A stretch of DNA of 64,000 nucleotides from Paraburkholderia phenoliruptrix (GTDB taxonomy: Bacteria; Pseudomonadota; Gammaproteobacteria; Burkholderiales; Burkholderiaceae). The stretch covers positions 86,984-150,983 of the forward strand of contig NZ_CADIKB010000014.1 in assembly GCF_902859825.1 (NCBI RefSeq), read 5' to 3'. A program made the translations under genes and the position numbers. The first letter of the stretch is position 1. The number at the start of each line of letters is the position of its first letter. Below, one piece after another: positions 1-10,706 of the stretch. Below the pieces are notes generated by a model that was not told where the DNA came from, did no database searches, and saw nothing but the letters and a program-made list of their open reading frames with translations.

Positions 1-716
1 CCATCGTGCAGCCGTTCCGTGAATTCCTCGAGCGCGACGGCTGGCGCGGCGCGCTCTTCGTGCTCGGCTTCATCTTTCTCTACAAGCTCGGGGACACGAT
101 GGCGACCACGCTGTCCACCTCGTTCTTTCTCGACATTGGCTTCTCGCGCACGCAGATCGGCGTGATCGCGAAAACGACGGCATTCGGTGCGAGTCTCGCG
201 GGCGGCATTGTCGGCGGCGTGTGGCTCATGAAAATCGGCATCGGCCGGGGCTTGTGGATTTTCGGCATTCTGCAGATGGTGTCGACGCTCGGCTTTGCAT
301 GGCTCGCGCACCTCGGGCCGGCTTCGCCCGGCCTGACGGCAATTTACGACATCGCGGTAGGAATCAGCGAAGGCACGACGAAGCTGCTGTCGTGGGTCGG
401 CATCGACTGGTCGGTGCAGTTGGAGCCGCGCTCGGTTGCGCTTGCGCTCGTCTACGGTTTCGAGACCTTTTCCACCGGTCTGACGATGGCGGCCTTTACC
501 GCGTACATCGCCAGCACGACCGACCCGCGTTACACGGCCACCCAGTTCGCGCTGTTCACGAGCCTCGCCTCGGTGCCGCGCACGCTGGCCTCGGCGGCGA
601 GCGGCTATGTGGTCGCGAAAATCGGCTGGTTCGACTATTTCATCGTCTGCACCGCGCTCGCTGTGCCGGGCATGCTGCTGCTGTTGCGCATCGCGCCGTG
701 GAGAGTCCGGTCGTGA
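1..716 (+). CDS. ampG: AmpG-like muropeptide permease (MFS), 3' part only
   Basis: The reading frame is open to the left edge, so the start lies outside the window; about 237 C-terminal residues are present against 400 or more usual for AmpG. Several hydrophobic membrane helices are visible, with family-typical segments such as YKLGDTMATTLSTSFF and VYGFETFSTGLTMAAFTAY. AmpG proteins import anhydro-muropeptides from the periplasm for cell-wall recycling and feed the AmpC induction pathway. The TGA stop overlaps the GTG of the M48 peptidase gene (GTGA), so the two are probably translationally coupled. The family call is fairly sure; the exact substrate is inferred. Confidence 0.8.
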   Translation, partial: IVQPFREFLERDGWRGALFVLGFIFLYKLGDTMATTLSTSFFLDIGFSRTQIGVIAKTTAFGASLAGGIVGGVWLMKIGIGRGLWIFGILQMVSTLGFAWLAHLGPASPGLTAIYDIAVGISEGTTKLLSWVGIDWSVQLEPRSVALALVYGFETFSTGLTMAAFTAYIASTTDPRYTATQFALFTSLASVPRTLASAASGYVVAKIGWFDYFIVCTALAVPGMLLLLRIAPWRVRS

Positions 717-1993
717 AGGCGCTTTTTGACCACAAGCCCTTGTGCTTGCGCGCCGGCTCCGGCACGGGGCGCGACGCTGGCCGCAGCGCGCTCGGTGCTG
801 TGCTGAGCGCAGGCTGTCTGAGCTTTATCGGCGGTTTGCTGATGCCGTCCGGTGCAGATGCAGCGGCGACCGCAGCAGCCGCGAACAGCGCCACTACGGC
901 GACGTCTGCGAACACGGCCAATCCTGCAACCGCCGCGGCGCCGCAAGCACCGGCCGCCACTGCGAAATCCGCGGCGGCCGCTGCCGGCGCCGAAAGCGCG
1001 CCGCCTGCCGCACCAGCCGCAAATAGCACAGCCAACTCGGGCAGCGCGCCGGCCGCGGGCGCCTCGCCGGGATCATCGCCGCAACCCTCTCCGAACGCGA
1101 AAGCGGCGGCGACGGCAGCCACGTCGTCGCCCGCGGGCGCGGCCAGGCCGCCGGCCGCCGCACCTGCGTCCGCGCCGTACAGCCCCAACAACCAGTTGCG
1201 CTACGGCGGCTATCTGGTGTTCCGCAACCTGATTCCATCGCCGATGCTGGAGGCGCAAGCCGCCGAAGAGTTCAGCCAGATCGCGTACGGTGCCGAGCAC
1301 GCCAACCGTCTCTACGGCGAAACGGACGCGCACGTTACGCGCGTGCGCTCGATCGTCGACAAGATGGTGCCCTACTCGCTCAAATGGAACGAGCGCGCCA
1401 AAGGCTGGAAGTGGGACATCGCCGTGGTGCGCTCGCCGGACATCCGCATGTACTGTCTGCCGGGTGGCAAGATCGTCGTGTACGGCGGCCTGCTCGACCG
1501 CGCGCGTCTGAACGACAACGAACTCGGCATGCTGCTGGGCCATGAGATTGCCCACGCACTGCGCGAACATGCGCGCGAGCGGCTCGGCCAGTTGCAGGCG
1601 AGCCAGCTGGATTCGTCGGGCACCATTCCGCAGTTGTTCGGCCTTGCGGACCTCGGCATGGCGCCGCTCGGCATCGGCTCGCGGCTGCTCGAAATGAAGT
1701 ACGAAAACACGGACGAAACGGAAGCCGATGTGATCGGCAGCGACATCGCCTCGCGCGCCGGCTTCGATCCGCGCGCGGCGGTCACGCTGTGGGACAAGCT
1801 CGCGCAGGCCACGCGCAGCAATCAGCAGGGCTTTATTTACGTGCATCCGTACCCGCCGGCGCGGCGCCAGGACATCATCAAGCGCCTGCCGGACATGCTG
1901 CCGCTTTACGCGAAGGCTATCGGCAAAACCGTGGATGCGCTGCCGGATTACGCCGGCATGGGCCGTCCGCGCCGCAAGCTGGCGCGCGATTAG
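713..1993 (+). CDS. M48 family zinc metallopeptidase, exported
   Basis: 426 residues from the GTG at 713, chosen because it overlaps the preceding stop as GTGA. A hydrophobic segment near residues 30-45 looks like a signal peptide or anchor. It is followed by a low-complexity Ala/Pro/Ser linker to about residue 155 and then an M48 domain. The zinc motif HEIAH is at residues 277-281 (LLGHEIAHALREHARE), with the third ligand probably Glu337 in ENTDETEAD. Members are periplasmic or envelope peptidases of the BepA/LoiP/YcaL group involved in outer-membrane protein quality control; which subgroup this belongs to is not resolved. The long Ala-rich linker is unusual in length but common in high-GC Burkholderiaceae proteins. 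Confidence 0.85.
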   Translation: MKALFDHKPLCLRAGSGTGRDAGRSALGAVLSAGCLSFIGGLLMPSGADAAATAAAANSATTATSANTANPATAAAPQAPAATAKSAAAAAGAESAPPAAPAANSTANSGSAPAAGASPGSSPQPSPNAKAAATAATSSPAGAARPPAAAPASAPYSPNNQLRYGGYLVFRNLIPSPMLEAQAAEEFSQIAYGAEHANRLYGETDAHVTRVRSIVDKMVPYSLKWNERAKGWKWDIAVVRSPDIRMYCLPGGKIVVYGGLLDRARLNDNELGMLLGHEIAHALREHARERLGQLQASQLDSSGTIPQLFGLADLGMAPLGIGSRLLEMKYENTDETEADVIGSDIASRAGFDPRAAVTLWDKLAQATRSNQQGFIYVHPYPPARRQDIIKRLPDMLPLYAKAIGKTVDALPDYAGMGRPRRKLARD

Positions 1994-2049
1994 GAGGACG
2001 CCTGCGTTTCATCGCACGCGTCTGAACCGCGCCCCGCGAAACCTGAACC

Positions 2050-2829
2050 TTACTTCTTCACGTCGTGGTCGTAGTCGACTGTCAGCGGCGCGTGGTCGCT
2101 GAACTTGATGTCGCGAAACACCTCGGTGCGTTTCGCCGTGCTCGCGATGCCCGGCGTCGCAATCTGATAATCGATCCGCCACCCCACGTTCTTCGCATAC
2201 GCCTGGCCGCGATTGCTCCACCACGTGTATTGCTCGGGCCGCTGATCGAGGGTCCGGAAGACGTCGACGTAACCCACTTCGTCGAACAGTTTGGTGAGCC
2301 ACGCGCGTTCTTCCGGCAGGCAGCCGGAGTTCTTCTGGTTGCTCTTCCAGTTCTTGATGTCGATTTCCTTGTGGACGATATTCACGTCGCCGCACACGAT
2401 CACTTCCCGCTCGCGCGCGAGTTCGGCGAGATGCGGCATGAACTCGTCCATGAAACGGTACTTGGCCTGCTGACGCTCTTCGCCGCTCGAGCCTGACGGC
2501 ACGTACACGGACACAACGGACAGCTTGCCGAAACGCAGTTCGACATAGCGCCCTTCGGGGTCGAACTCCTCGCTGCCAAAGCCGATCACGACCTCGTCCG
2601 GCTCGTGGCGCGTATAGACGCCGGCGCCGCTATAGCCCTTCTTCACCGCATGCTGGAAATAGCCGGTGAAATCGTGCGGCGCCATGAATTCCGGCGTCAT
2701 GTCGTCCTGCGAACATTTGATTTCCTGCACGCACAGCACGTCGGCATTCTGCTCGCCGAACCAGTCGAAGAATCCCTTCTTTGCCGCTGAGCGGATGCCG
2801 TTCAGGTTGGCGGTAATCACTCGCAACAT
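2050..2829 (-). CDS. xthA: Exodeoxyribonuclease III / AP endonuclease
   Basis: 259 residues, normal length for ExoIII. The exonuclease-endonuclease-phosphatase fold is recognisable from LNGIRSAAKKG near the N terminus, QEIK (metal-binding Glu), GDVNIVH (catalytic Asp/Asn) and the C-terminal SDHAPL (catalytic Asp/His). It repairs abasic sites and trims 3' blocking groups in base-excision repair, in the cytoplasm with Mg2+. An AAGGAACG ribosome site precedes the ATG. It lies 64 bp downstream of the PPK2 gene on the same strand and may share its transcript. Its 3' end converges with the M48 gene. Confidence 0.95.
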   Translation of the reverse strand: MLRVITANLNGIRSAAKKGFFDWFGEQNADVLCVQEIKCSQDDMTPEFMAPHDFTGYFQHAVKKGYSGAGVYTRHEPDEVVIGFGSEEFDPEGRYVELRFGKLSVVSVYVPSGSSGEERQQAKYRFMDEFMPHLAELAREREVIVCGDVNIVHKEIDIKNWKSNQKNSGCLPEERAWLTKLFDEVGYVDVFRTLDQRPEQYTWWSNRGQAYAKNVGWRIDYQIATPGIASTAKRTEVFRDIKFSDHAPLTVDYDHDVKK

Positions 2830-2893
2830 GTCGTTCCTTTGTGTTCGCTTGGTTTCAGATTCGTGTTCGATGCCTCGCTGACGAAGCCCGCGG

Positions 2894-3730
2894 CTATTCG
2901 ACCTTGACGCCTTTCAGCGATTCTTTGGCCGGCGGATAGTCGAGCTTCAGCCCCTGGAAAGTGCGCAACAGCAACTCGGCCACCATCACGTTGCGGTGCG
3001 TTTTGGAGTCCGCGGGAATCACGTACCACGGCGCGTATTCGGTGGAAGTCGCGGCCAGCGTGTCACGATAGACGGCCTGGTATTTGTCCCACTGCTTGCG
3101 CGCGTCGAGGTCCGACACGTCGAATTTCCAGTGCTTGGTTTCATCGTCGATCCGCGCCTGCAGCCGCTCGCGCTGCTCGTCTTTCGAAATATGCAGCATG
3201 CACTTGATGATCGTCGTGTCGCTGTCGGCGAGCAGTTCCTCGAACTGGCGAATGTGGCGGCAGCGCACGTCGAATGCGTTTTCGTCGATGCTGCCGAGCA
3301 CTGTCGGCACGAGCAGATCTTCGTAATGGCTGCGGTTGAAGATGGTGAGTTCGCCCGCCGCGGGCGCTTGCGCGTGCACGCGCCACAGGAAATCGTGCGC
3401 GAGTTCGTCGGGTGTGGGCGCCCTGAACGGCGCGATGCGCAGACCGAGCGGATCGACTTCGTGGAACACGGCGCGAATCGTGCCGTCCTTGCCGCTCGTG
3501 TCCATACCTTGGAGCACCAGCAACACGCGGCGTTTTCGCTGCGCATGCAATCGCTCCTGGAAGACGTCGAGCTCCGCGCCGATTTCCGAAAGCCGCTGAC
3601 GATCAGACTCTTTCGTACCCGTCGAAAAAGGCTTCGCGGCGGGATCGAAGTCGTCGAGGGAAAATTTGTTTTTCTTCTTGCCGTCGAAGTAAGGCACGCG
3701 GAAATCGTCGAGATCGGGTTGCTTCGCCAT
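2894..3730 (-). CDS. ppk2: Polyphosphate kinase 2 family protein
   Basis: 278 residues from the ATG at 3730; the frame is open further upstream but that extension is Cys/Arg-rich and not family-like. The PPK2 domain shows a Walker A loop GMDTSGKDG, the family segment FHEVDPLGLR and the lid/Walker B region FNRSHYEDLLVPTV with the conserved Arg and Asp. PPK2 enzymes transfer phosphate between polyphosphate and nucleotides (ADP/GDP or AMP). The single-domain length suggests a class I or III enzyme, but substrate preference cannot be read from sequence. Upstream of xthA on the same strand. Confidence 0.9.
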   Translation of the reverse strand: MAKQPDLDDFRVPYFDGKKKNKFSLDDFDPAAKPFSTGTKESDRQRLSEIGAELDVFQERLHAQRKRRVLLVLQGMDTSGKDGTIRAVFHEVDPLGLRIAPFRAPTPDELAHDFLWRVHAQAPAAGELTIFNRSHYEDLLVPTVLGSIDENAFDVRCRHIRQFEELLADSDTTIIKCMLHISKDEQRERLQARIDDETKHWKFDVSDLDARKQWDKYQAVYRDTLAATSTEYAPWYVIPADSKTHRNVMVAELLLRTFQGLKLDYPPAKESLKGVKVE

Positions 3731-3922
3731 CCACACACTCCGTAATCTGCGCCCGGTACGCCAAAGCGGGCTTGCAAATGAAACGGGCCGTTGCCCGCAC
3801 TTTCGTTTCCGGCAACAGCCCGCGGGCGCCGAAGCGAGCGCTTCAGCTATCTGCGTTCGAGCGCATTTTGTCAGCTCGCGGGCCAGGCTTGAACCTGGCT
3901 GCAAACTGAGTTCAACCGGGCA

Positions 3923-5398
3923 TCAGCCCAGCTTCTTCTTCAGCAGTTCGTTCACCTGCGCCGGGTTCGCCTTGCCCTTGGTCGCCTTCATCGCCTGGCC
4001 GATCAGCGCGTTGAACGCCTTCTCCTTGCCCGCGCGGAATTCCTCGACCGACTTCTGGTTGGCGGCCAGCACCTCGTCGATGATCGCTTCGAGCGCGCCG
4101 GTATCCGAAATCTGCTTCAGGCCCTTCGCTTCGATAATGCGGTCGGCCGCGACGTCGTCCGTCGCCTTCTCTTCCCAGATGGCGAGGAAAATCTCCTTCG
4201 CGATCTTGTTTGAGATCGTGCCGTCGGCAATACGTTGCAGCACCAGCGCGAGCTGTGCGGACGACACCGGGCATTCAGCAATGTCGAGGCCTTCGCGATT
4301 CAGTTGCGACGACACCTCGCCCATCACCCAGTTCGCCGCGACCTTCGCATTGGCCGCACCAAGCTTCTCGACCACCGCTTCGAAGTACGCGGCCGTCGCC
4401 TTGCTCGACGTCAGGACGTTGGCGTCGTACGGCGTCAAACCGTATTGCGAGACGAAGCGCTGCTGGATCGCCTCCGGCAGTTCCGGCATTTCGCGCTTCA
4501 CGCGCTCGACCCACGCCGCGTCGATCACGAGCGGCATCAGATCCGGATCGGGGAAATACCGGTAATCGTGCGCGTCTTCCTTGCTGCGCATGGAGCGCGT
4601 TTCGCGCCGGTCCGGATCGTAGAGACGCGTTTCCTGCACCACCGTGCCGCCGTCTTCGATCAGTTCGATCTGGCGGCGCACTTCGTACTGAATGGCTTCT
4701 TCAAGGAAACGGAACGAGTTCAGGTTCTTGATCTCGGCGCGCGTGCCGAATTCCGCCTGACCGAGCGGGCGCACCGACACGTTGGCGTCGCAGCGGAACG
4801 AGCCTTCCTGCATGTTGCCGTCGCAAATGCCGAGCCACGTGACGAGCGTGTGCAGCGTCTTCGCGTAAGCCACCGCTTCCGCCGCGCTGCGCATTTCCGG
4901 CTCGGTGACGATTTCGAGCAGCGGCGTGCCGGCGCGGTTCAGGTCGATGCCCGTCATGCCCGCGAAGTCTTCGTGCAGCGACTTGCCGGCATCTTCCTCG
5001 AGATGCGCGCGCGTGAGATTGACGACCTTCGCGTAGGCTGCCGTGCCCGCTTTCTCGTTGGCCGGCACCTGGATCGTCACCTGGCCGCCTTGCACCACGG
5101 GAATCTCGTACTGGCTGATCTGATAGCCCTTCGGCAGGTCGGGGTAAAAGTAGTTCTTGCGCGCGAAGATGCTGCGCGGCGCGACCGTTGCACCGATTGC
5201 GAGGCCGAACTGGATTGCGCGTTCCACGGCGCCGCGGTTCATCACCGGCAAGGTGCCCGGCAAGGCCAGATCCACGGGACAGGCCTGCGTGTTAGGCGCG
5301 GCGCCGAACTGCGTAGGCGCGCCCGAGAAAATCTTGGATTGCGTGGACAGCTGCGCGTGGGTCTCCAGACCGATCACGACTTCCCATTGCTTGGTCAT
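3923..5398 (-). CDS. gatB: Aspartyl/glutamyl-tRNA(Asn/Gln) amidotransferase subunit B
   Basis: 491 residues from the ATG at 5398. The alternative GTG at 5407 would sit directly on the AGGAG ribosome site, whereas the ATG has a 10-nt spacing. The N terminus ([14 protein letters not shown]), the [23 protein letters not shown] segment and the C-terminal YqeY-like helical tail are standard GatB. GatB binds the misacylated tRNA and activates its side chain with ATP so that ammonia from GatA can amidate it. It is 5 bp downstream of gatA in the same operon. Confidence 0.97.
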   Translation of the reverse strand: MTKQWEVVIGLETHAQLSTQSKIFSGAPTQFGAAPNTQACPVDLALPGTLPVMNRGAVERAIQFGLAIGATVAPRSIFARKNYFYPDLPKGYQISQYEIPVVQGGQVTIQVPANEKAGTAAYAKVVNLTRAHLEEDAGKSLHEDFAGMTGIDLNRAGTPLLEIVTEPEMRSAAEAVAYAKTLHTLVTWLGICDGNMQEGSFRCDANVSVRPLGQAEFGTRAEIKNLNSFRFLEEAIQYEVRRQIELIEDGGTVVQETRLYDPDRRETRSMRSKEDAHDYRYFPDPDLMPLVIDAAWVERVKREMPELPEAIQQRFVSQYGLTPYDANVLTSSKATAAYFEAVVEKLGAANAKVAANWVMGEVSSQLNREGLDIAECPVSSAQLALVLQRIADGTISNKIAKEIFLAIWEEKATDDVAADRIIEAKGLKQISDTGALEAIIDEVLAANQKSVEEFRAGKEKAFNALIGQAMKATKGKANPAQVNELLKKKLG

Positions 5399-5403
5399 GG
5401 TGC

Positions 5404-6891
5404 TCACACTCCTGCCGGTGCCTTGCGGTGCCAGTCGGTCGCGCGCTGGAACGCGTCGGTCACCTGGAGCATCCGGGCTTCATTGAAATAGTTGCCGATG
5501 ATCTGCAATCCCACCGGACGCTGCGCGTTGGCGCCCGCGCCGAAGCCGCACGGCACGCTCATGCCCGGCAAGCCGGCAAGGCTGACCGACAGCGTGTAGA
5601 CGTCGGCGAGGTACATCTGCACCGGGTCGTCGCCCTTCGCGCCCAGATCCCACGCCACCGACGGCGCGACCGGTCCCATGATGACGTCGCATTCCTTGAA
5701 CGCTTGCTGGAAATCCTGCGCGATGATGCGGCGAATTTTCTGAGCCTGCAGGTAATACGCGTCGTAATAGCCGTGCGACAGCACGTAGGCGCCGACCATG
5801 ATGCGGCGCTTCACTTCGGGCCCGAAGCCTTCCGCGCGCGACTTCTTGTACATGTCGAGCAGATCGCGGTATTCCGCGGCGCGATGGCCGAAGCGCACGC
5901 CGTCAAAGCGCGACAGGTTCGACGAGGCCTCCGCCGGCGCGATGACGTAATAGACCGGAATGGACAGCTCGGTCTTCGGCAGCGATACCTCGACGAGCGT
6001 GGCGCCGAGCGCCTCGTATTGCTTCAGCGCGGCGTCGATGGATGCGCGGACGTCGTCGGCGAGACCGGCGCCGAAATATTCCTTCGGCAAGCCGATGCGC
6101 AAGCCGGCGAGCGGCTTGGCCGCCTCCCCTTGCTGCCAGGGCTGGCCGAGATAGCGCGTGTAGTCTTCGTCGTCGCGCACGAGGCTCGTCGAATCGCGCT
6201 CGTCGAAGCCGGCCATGGCGTTGAGCAGCAGCGCGCAATCCGCGGCGCTTTGCGCCATCGGCCCGCCCTGATCCAGCGACGAAGCGAACGCGATCATGCC
6301 GTAGCGCGACACGCGGCCGTAGGTCGGCTTGATGCCGGTGATGCCCGAGAACGAGGCCGGCTGGCGGATCGAGCCGCCCGTATCCGTACCGGTTGCTGCG
6401 GGCGCGAGGCGCGCAGCGACAGCCGCAGCCGAACCGCCCGACGAACCGCCCGGCACCGCCTGACGATCCCAAGGATTTTTCACCGCGCCAAAGTAGGAGT
6501 TTTCGTTCGACGAGCCCATCGCGAACTCGTCCATGTTGGTCTTGCCGACGCACACCATGCCGGCGTTGGAGAGACGCTCGACCACGGTCGCGTCGAACGG
6601 ACTTTCGTAGTTCGACAGCATTTTCGAGCCGGCGGTGGAGCGCCAGCCCTTCGTCACGAACACGTCCTTATGCGCGATGGGCACGCCGGTCAGCGGACCG
6701 CCGTGACCCGCGTGCAGCAGCGCGTCCGCGGCTTTGGCCTGTGCGAGGGTAAGGTCCGGGTCGACCTGGATGAATGCATTGAGGCCGCTCGCCGCCTCGA
6801 TGCGTTTCAGATAAAGCTGCGCCAGCTCGACTGCGGAGCATTCCTTCGCCGTCAACGCGGCGCGCAGTTCGGTCAAACTTTTTTCATGCAT
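5404..6891 (-). CDS. gatA: Aspartyl/glutamyl-tRNA amidotransferase subunit A
   Basis: 495 residues, full length. It is an amidase-signature enzyme with the Ser-cisSer-Lys triad visible: Lys75 in PIAHKDVF, the Ser of GGSSGGS (residues 148-154) and Ser174 in [10 protein letters not shown]. It hydrolyses glutamine and channels ammonia to GatB. The gene order gatC-gatA-gatB on the minus strand forms the complete GatCAB complex used for Asn-tRNA and/or Gln-tRNA formation. Confidence 0.97.
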   Translation of the reverse strand: MHEKSLTELRAALTAKECSAVELAQLYLKRIEAASGLNAFIQVDPDLTLAQAKAADALLHAGHGGPLTGVPIAHKDVFVTKGWRSTAGSKMLSNYESPFDATVVERLSNAGMVCVGKTNMDEFAMGSSNENSYFGAVKNPWDRQAVPGGSSGGSAAAVAARLAPAATGTDTGGSIRQPASFSGITGIKPTYGRVSRYGMIAFASSLDQGGPMAQSAADCALLLNAMAGFDERDSTSLVRDDEDYTRYLGQPWQQGEAAKPLAGLRIGLPKEYFGAGLADDVRASIDAALKQYEALGATLVEVSLPKTELSIPVYYVIAPAEASSNLSRFDGVRFGHRAAEYRDLLDMYKKSRAEGFGPEVKRRIMVGAYVLSHGYYDAYYLQAQKIRRIIAQDFQQAFKECDVIMGPVAPSVAWDLGAKGDDPVQMYLADVYTLSVSLAGLPGMSVPCGFGAGANAQRPVGLQIIGNYFNEARMLQVTDAFQRATDWHRKAPAGV

Positions 6892-7065
6892 TGCGTGATG
6901 TCCTGGAAAGCGCGGCAGCGCGGATCGCGCTGCCGTGGAGGCGTTCGATTGCCCGCCGGCGAACCGGGCCGAGGTATCGGCGAAAAGCGAACCTGCGAGC
7001 GCCAGCCCGAAAGCGGCAAGCCGCCCGTGCAGCCTGCCGGCCGGGCGGGGCTCGCCGCGCGCGTA

Positions 7066-7365
7066 TTACTCGATCACCTTCGGCACGAGATACAGCCCGT
7101 CCTGCACGGCCGGCGCGTGGCGCTGGAAAGCTTCGCGGTCGATCGTTTCGGTCACCGCGTCGTCGCGCAGGCGCAGCGCGACGTCCTCGATCTGCTCGAT
7201 CGGATGGGCAAGCGGCGCGATGCCCGTGGTGTCGACCGCCTGCATCTGCTCGACGAGGCCAAAAAACTCGTTGAGCTGGACAAGCGTGTGTTCGGCGTCG
7301 GCGTCGGCCAGTTCGAGCCGCGCGAGATGCGCGATGCGCTTAACATCGGTCAGGGTCAAAGCCAT
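7066..7365 (-). CDS. gatC: Aspartyl/glutamyl-tRNA amidotransferase subunit C
   Basis: 99 residues from the ATG at 7365 ([19 protein letters not shown]), the usual GatC length; the frame is open upstream but that extension is not family-like. GatC is the small belt that wraps GatA and joins it to GatB. The gap to gatA is 174 bp, unusually long for this operon. I see no gene in it, only a GC-rich stretch with short inverted repeats. Confidence 0.95.
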   Translation of the reverse strand: MALTLTDVKRIAHLARLELADADAEHTLVQLNEFFGLVEQMQAVDTTGIAPLAHPIEQIEDVALRLRDDAVTETIDREAFQRHAPAVQDGLYLVPKVIE

Positions 7366-7741
7366 GCAGTCACCGGAAAAAGTGGCGGACCGCCGCAGCA
7401 CAAAAAGAGCGCTGCAACAGCGAGTTACGACGTTGGAGGAAGACCTCGAAAAAGGGGCCAGCGGCGGCAAAAAGTGCCGTCCGTTTCCTTCAAAACAACC
7501 AAAATTATAAGGTATCATTACGCGTTCGACCCAAACCCGGACCGACTTACCAAGGCCATTCTGGACATTTCGTGAAGATGGTTCGGATATTTCTGGCCTG
7601 GCTTTGCACCGGCCTCCGGTAGACTCCCTCGCAGCTTCAAGTTCCTGTGGCGCCGCTTCGCCCGGTTGAAGCTGTTATTTTTTCCGCTGCCGCCCTGCGC
7701 AAACGTTGCGAGGCCCGGCCCCAAGCGAGACAGGATTTTGA
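7366..7741. promoter_or_regulatory. Divergent promoter region between gatC and mreB
   Basis: 376 bp without a gene. On the minus strand a perfect TATAAT (complement of 7504-7509) lies 139 bp before gatC and is the best -10 candidate; no convincing -35 is visible at 17 bp. The stretch 7490-7530 is clearly AT-richer than its surroundings, as expected for a promoter serving both operons. No hairpin terminator was seen. Confidence 0.4.
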
Positions 7742-8785
<1,044 letters not shown>

Positions 8786-8818
8786 GCGAGCGAGTTCGAT
8801 GTCAGTAGCGCGGATCTG

Positions 8819-8847
8819 GCAAACGGCCCCATGCGGGCCGGTTTGCC
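8819..8847 (+). terminator. Hairpin between mreB and mreC, possible partial terminator
   Basis: Arms GGCAAACGGCCC and GGGCCGGTTTGCC pair fully apart from one bulged G, with a 5-nt CATGC loop. No T-run follows, so it is more likely an attenuator or an RNA-stability element for the abundant mreB message than a full intrinsic terminator. Confidence 0.45.
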
Positions 8848-8936
8848 ATTGGTTCGGCCGCTCAGCGTCCGCACGCTGAACCGCGTTCTCAGCGCGCCGC
8901 CGCCTCACCCAACCGCTTACGCCCCCGGCGCCGACC

Positions 8937-10055
8937 ATGGAATACAGTCCGCCGCCCCTGTTCAAGCAAGGCCCGTCCGCCCTCGCACGACTCGTGTTTT
9001 TCGTCGTGCTGGCGCTCGCCCTGCTGATCTCCGACGCACGCTTCAAGACGCTCGAAATCGTTCGCGGCGTGCTCGGCGCGGGTCTTTATCCGTTGCAGCG
9101 CGCGGCGCTCGTGCCGCGCGACGTTTTCATGGGCGCCGCCGACCTCGCGGTAACGAGCGCCACGCTGCGCAGCGACAACGAGAAGCTGCGCACCAAAAAC
9201 CTCCAGCTTTCGCAGCAGGCCAATACGGCCGCCGAACTATCCGCCGAAAACGCGCATTTGCGCGCATTGCTGCAGCTGTCGCAGCGCGCGACCACGCAGT
9301 CGCTGCCCGCGGAAATCCAGTACGACACGCGCGATCCGTTCACGCAGAAGGTCGTGATCAACCGCGGCGCGCAGCAAGGCATTCAGAACGGCTCGCCGGT
9401 CGTCAATGAAGACGGCGTAATCGGCCAGGTGACCCGCGTGTTCCCGCTGCAGGCGGAAGTCACGCTGCTGACCGACAAGGACCAGGCCGTGCCGGTGCAG
9501 ATCGTGCGCACCGGTTTGCGCAGCGTGATTTACGGCACCCCGAAGGGCGACACGCTCGACCTGCGCTTCGTGCCGATCAGCGCCGACGTGCAAACGGGCG
9601 ACGAACTCGTCACGAGCGGCCTCGACGGCGTCTATCCGCCGGGTCTGCCCGTCGCCAAGGTGGTGCGGGTCGACAGGCAGGCGGACACCGCCTTTGCCCG
9701 CGTGATCTGCCTGCCCATCGCGCCGGTGCGCGGCGCGCGTCAGTTGCTGGTGCTGCACTACGTGAACGACGTGCCGCCGCGTCCTGTCGAGGAGCCTGAA
9801 GTGTCCGCGAAAGACGCGAAGGCGAAGAAAGGCGCAAAGTCAGCCGACAGCAAGGCCGCCGCGGACAAATCCGCGAAACCGGGCGAAAAACCGGCGGAAA
9901 AGCCGGCAGACAAGGCGGCGGGCCAAAGCACACAAACGGCACAAACGGCACAAACGGGTAAGGCAGGCGCCGCCGACCAGAAATCCGCGGCATCGGAAAA
10001 ATCCGCCGCTGCTGAAAAAGCGAAGCCGCAAGCCGCGCCGGGGGCAAAACCATGA
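8937..10055 (+). CDS. mreC: Rod shape-determining protein MreC
   Basis: 372 residues. One N-terminal membrane segment (LARLVFFVVLALALLISDA), a coiled-coil region rich in Glu/Lys/Gln heptads at about residues 70-105, then the beta-barrel MreC domain (PVVNEDGVIGQV, GSPVV). From about residue 275 to the end there is a Lys/Ala/Pro-rich tail not needed for the fold. MreC is a periplasmic scaffold that activates PBP2-RodA. The end overlaps mreD by 4 bp (ATGA). Confidence 0.95.
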   Translation: MEYSPPPLFKQGPSALARLVFFVVLALALLISDARFKTLEIVRGVLGAGLYPLQRAALVPRDVFMGAADLAVTSATLRSDNEKLRTKNLQLSQQANTAAELSAENAHLRALLQLSQRATTQSLPAEIQYDTRDPFTQKVVINRGAQQGIQNGSPVVNEDGVIGQVTRVFPLQAEVTLLTDKDQAVPVQIVRTGLRSVIYGTPKGDTLDLRFVPISADVQTGDELVTSGLDGVYPPGLPVAKVVRVDRQADTAFARVICLPIAPVRGARQLLVLHYVNDVPPRPVEEPEVSAKDAKAKKGAKSADSKAAADKSAKPGEKPAEKPADKAAGQSTQTAQTAQTGKAGAADQKSAASEKSAAAEKAKPQAAPGAKP

Positions 10056-10564
10056 ACCGTCCGCAATACATTCTGCAGCCGGTCAATCCGTACTTCATCG
10101 CGTTCAGCCTCGCCGCGGCGTTCCTGCTGAACCTGATGCCGTGGGGGCGCCTGATCGGCGTGCCGGACTTCGTCGCGCTCGTGCTGCTGTTCTGGAACGT
10201 CCATCAGCCGCGCAAGGTCGGAATGGGCATCGCGTTTCTGCTCGGCCTGCTGATGGACGTGCACAACGCAAGCCTGCTCGGCGAGCATGCGCTGGCGTAC
10301 ACGCTGCTGTCGTATGGCGCGATCACGATCCACCGCCGCGTGCTGTGGATGTCGCTCGGCGTGCAGACTTTCGCGGTCATGCCGCTTCTCGTCACCGCGC
10401 AACTGGTGCCGTTCGTGATCCGTCTGCTGACGGGCGCGGCGTTTCCTGGCTGGGGTTATCTGATCGACGGGTTCGTCGAGGCCGCACTGTGGCCGGTCGC
10501 GAGCGTGCTGCTGTTAATGCCGCAGCGCCGCCCCGCCGACCCCGACGATACGCGGCCCATTTAA
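10052..10564 (+). CDS. mreD: Rod shape-determining protein MreD
   Basis: 170 residues, very hydrophobic with about five membrane helices; PQYILQPVNPYFIAFSL and GLLMDVHNASLLGEHAL are typical of MreD. It is an integral inner-membrane partner of MreC in the elongasome. Starts inside the end of mreC (ATGA overlap), so the two are translationally coupled. 142 bp separate it from mrdA, in which I see no gene or clear promoter. Confidence 0.93.
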   Translation: MNRPQYILQPVNPYFIAFSLAAAFLLNLMPWGRLIGVPDFVALVLLFWNVHQPRKVGMGIAFLLGLLMDVHNASLLGEHALAYTLLSYGAITIHRRVLWMSLGVQTFAVMPLLVTAQLVPFVIRLLTGAAFPGWGYLIDGFVEAALWPVASVLLLMPQRRPADPDDTRPI

Positions 10565-10706
10565 CGCGGCGCCACGCGCGCAGGCCGTTGCCATGAAACG
10601 CACCTCTTCCGCCCGCTCGACGCCCATGGTCGTTCATGCCTTCCGGCACGGCCCGGATCAGGCGCACACTCATGATGGCCGTCGTCCGGCCTTTTGCTGA
10701 AATAGC

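Noticed and set aside
221..712. Upstream extension of the M48 peptidase frame
   Set aside because: Overlaps the permease gene in another frame; the GTG at 713 with the GTGA overlap is the natural start.
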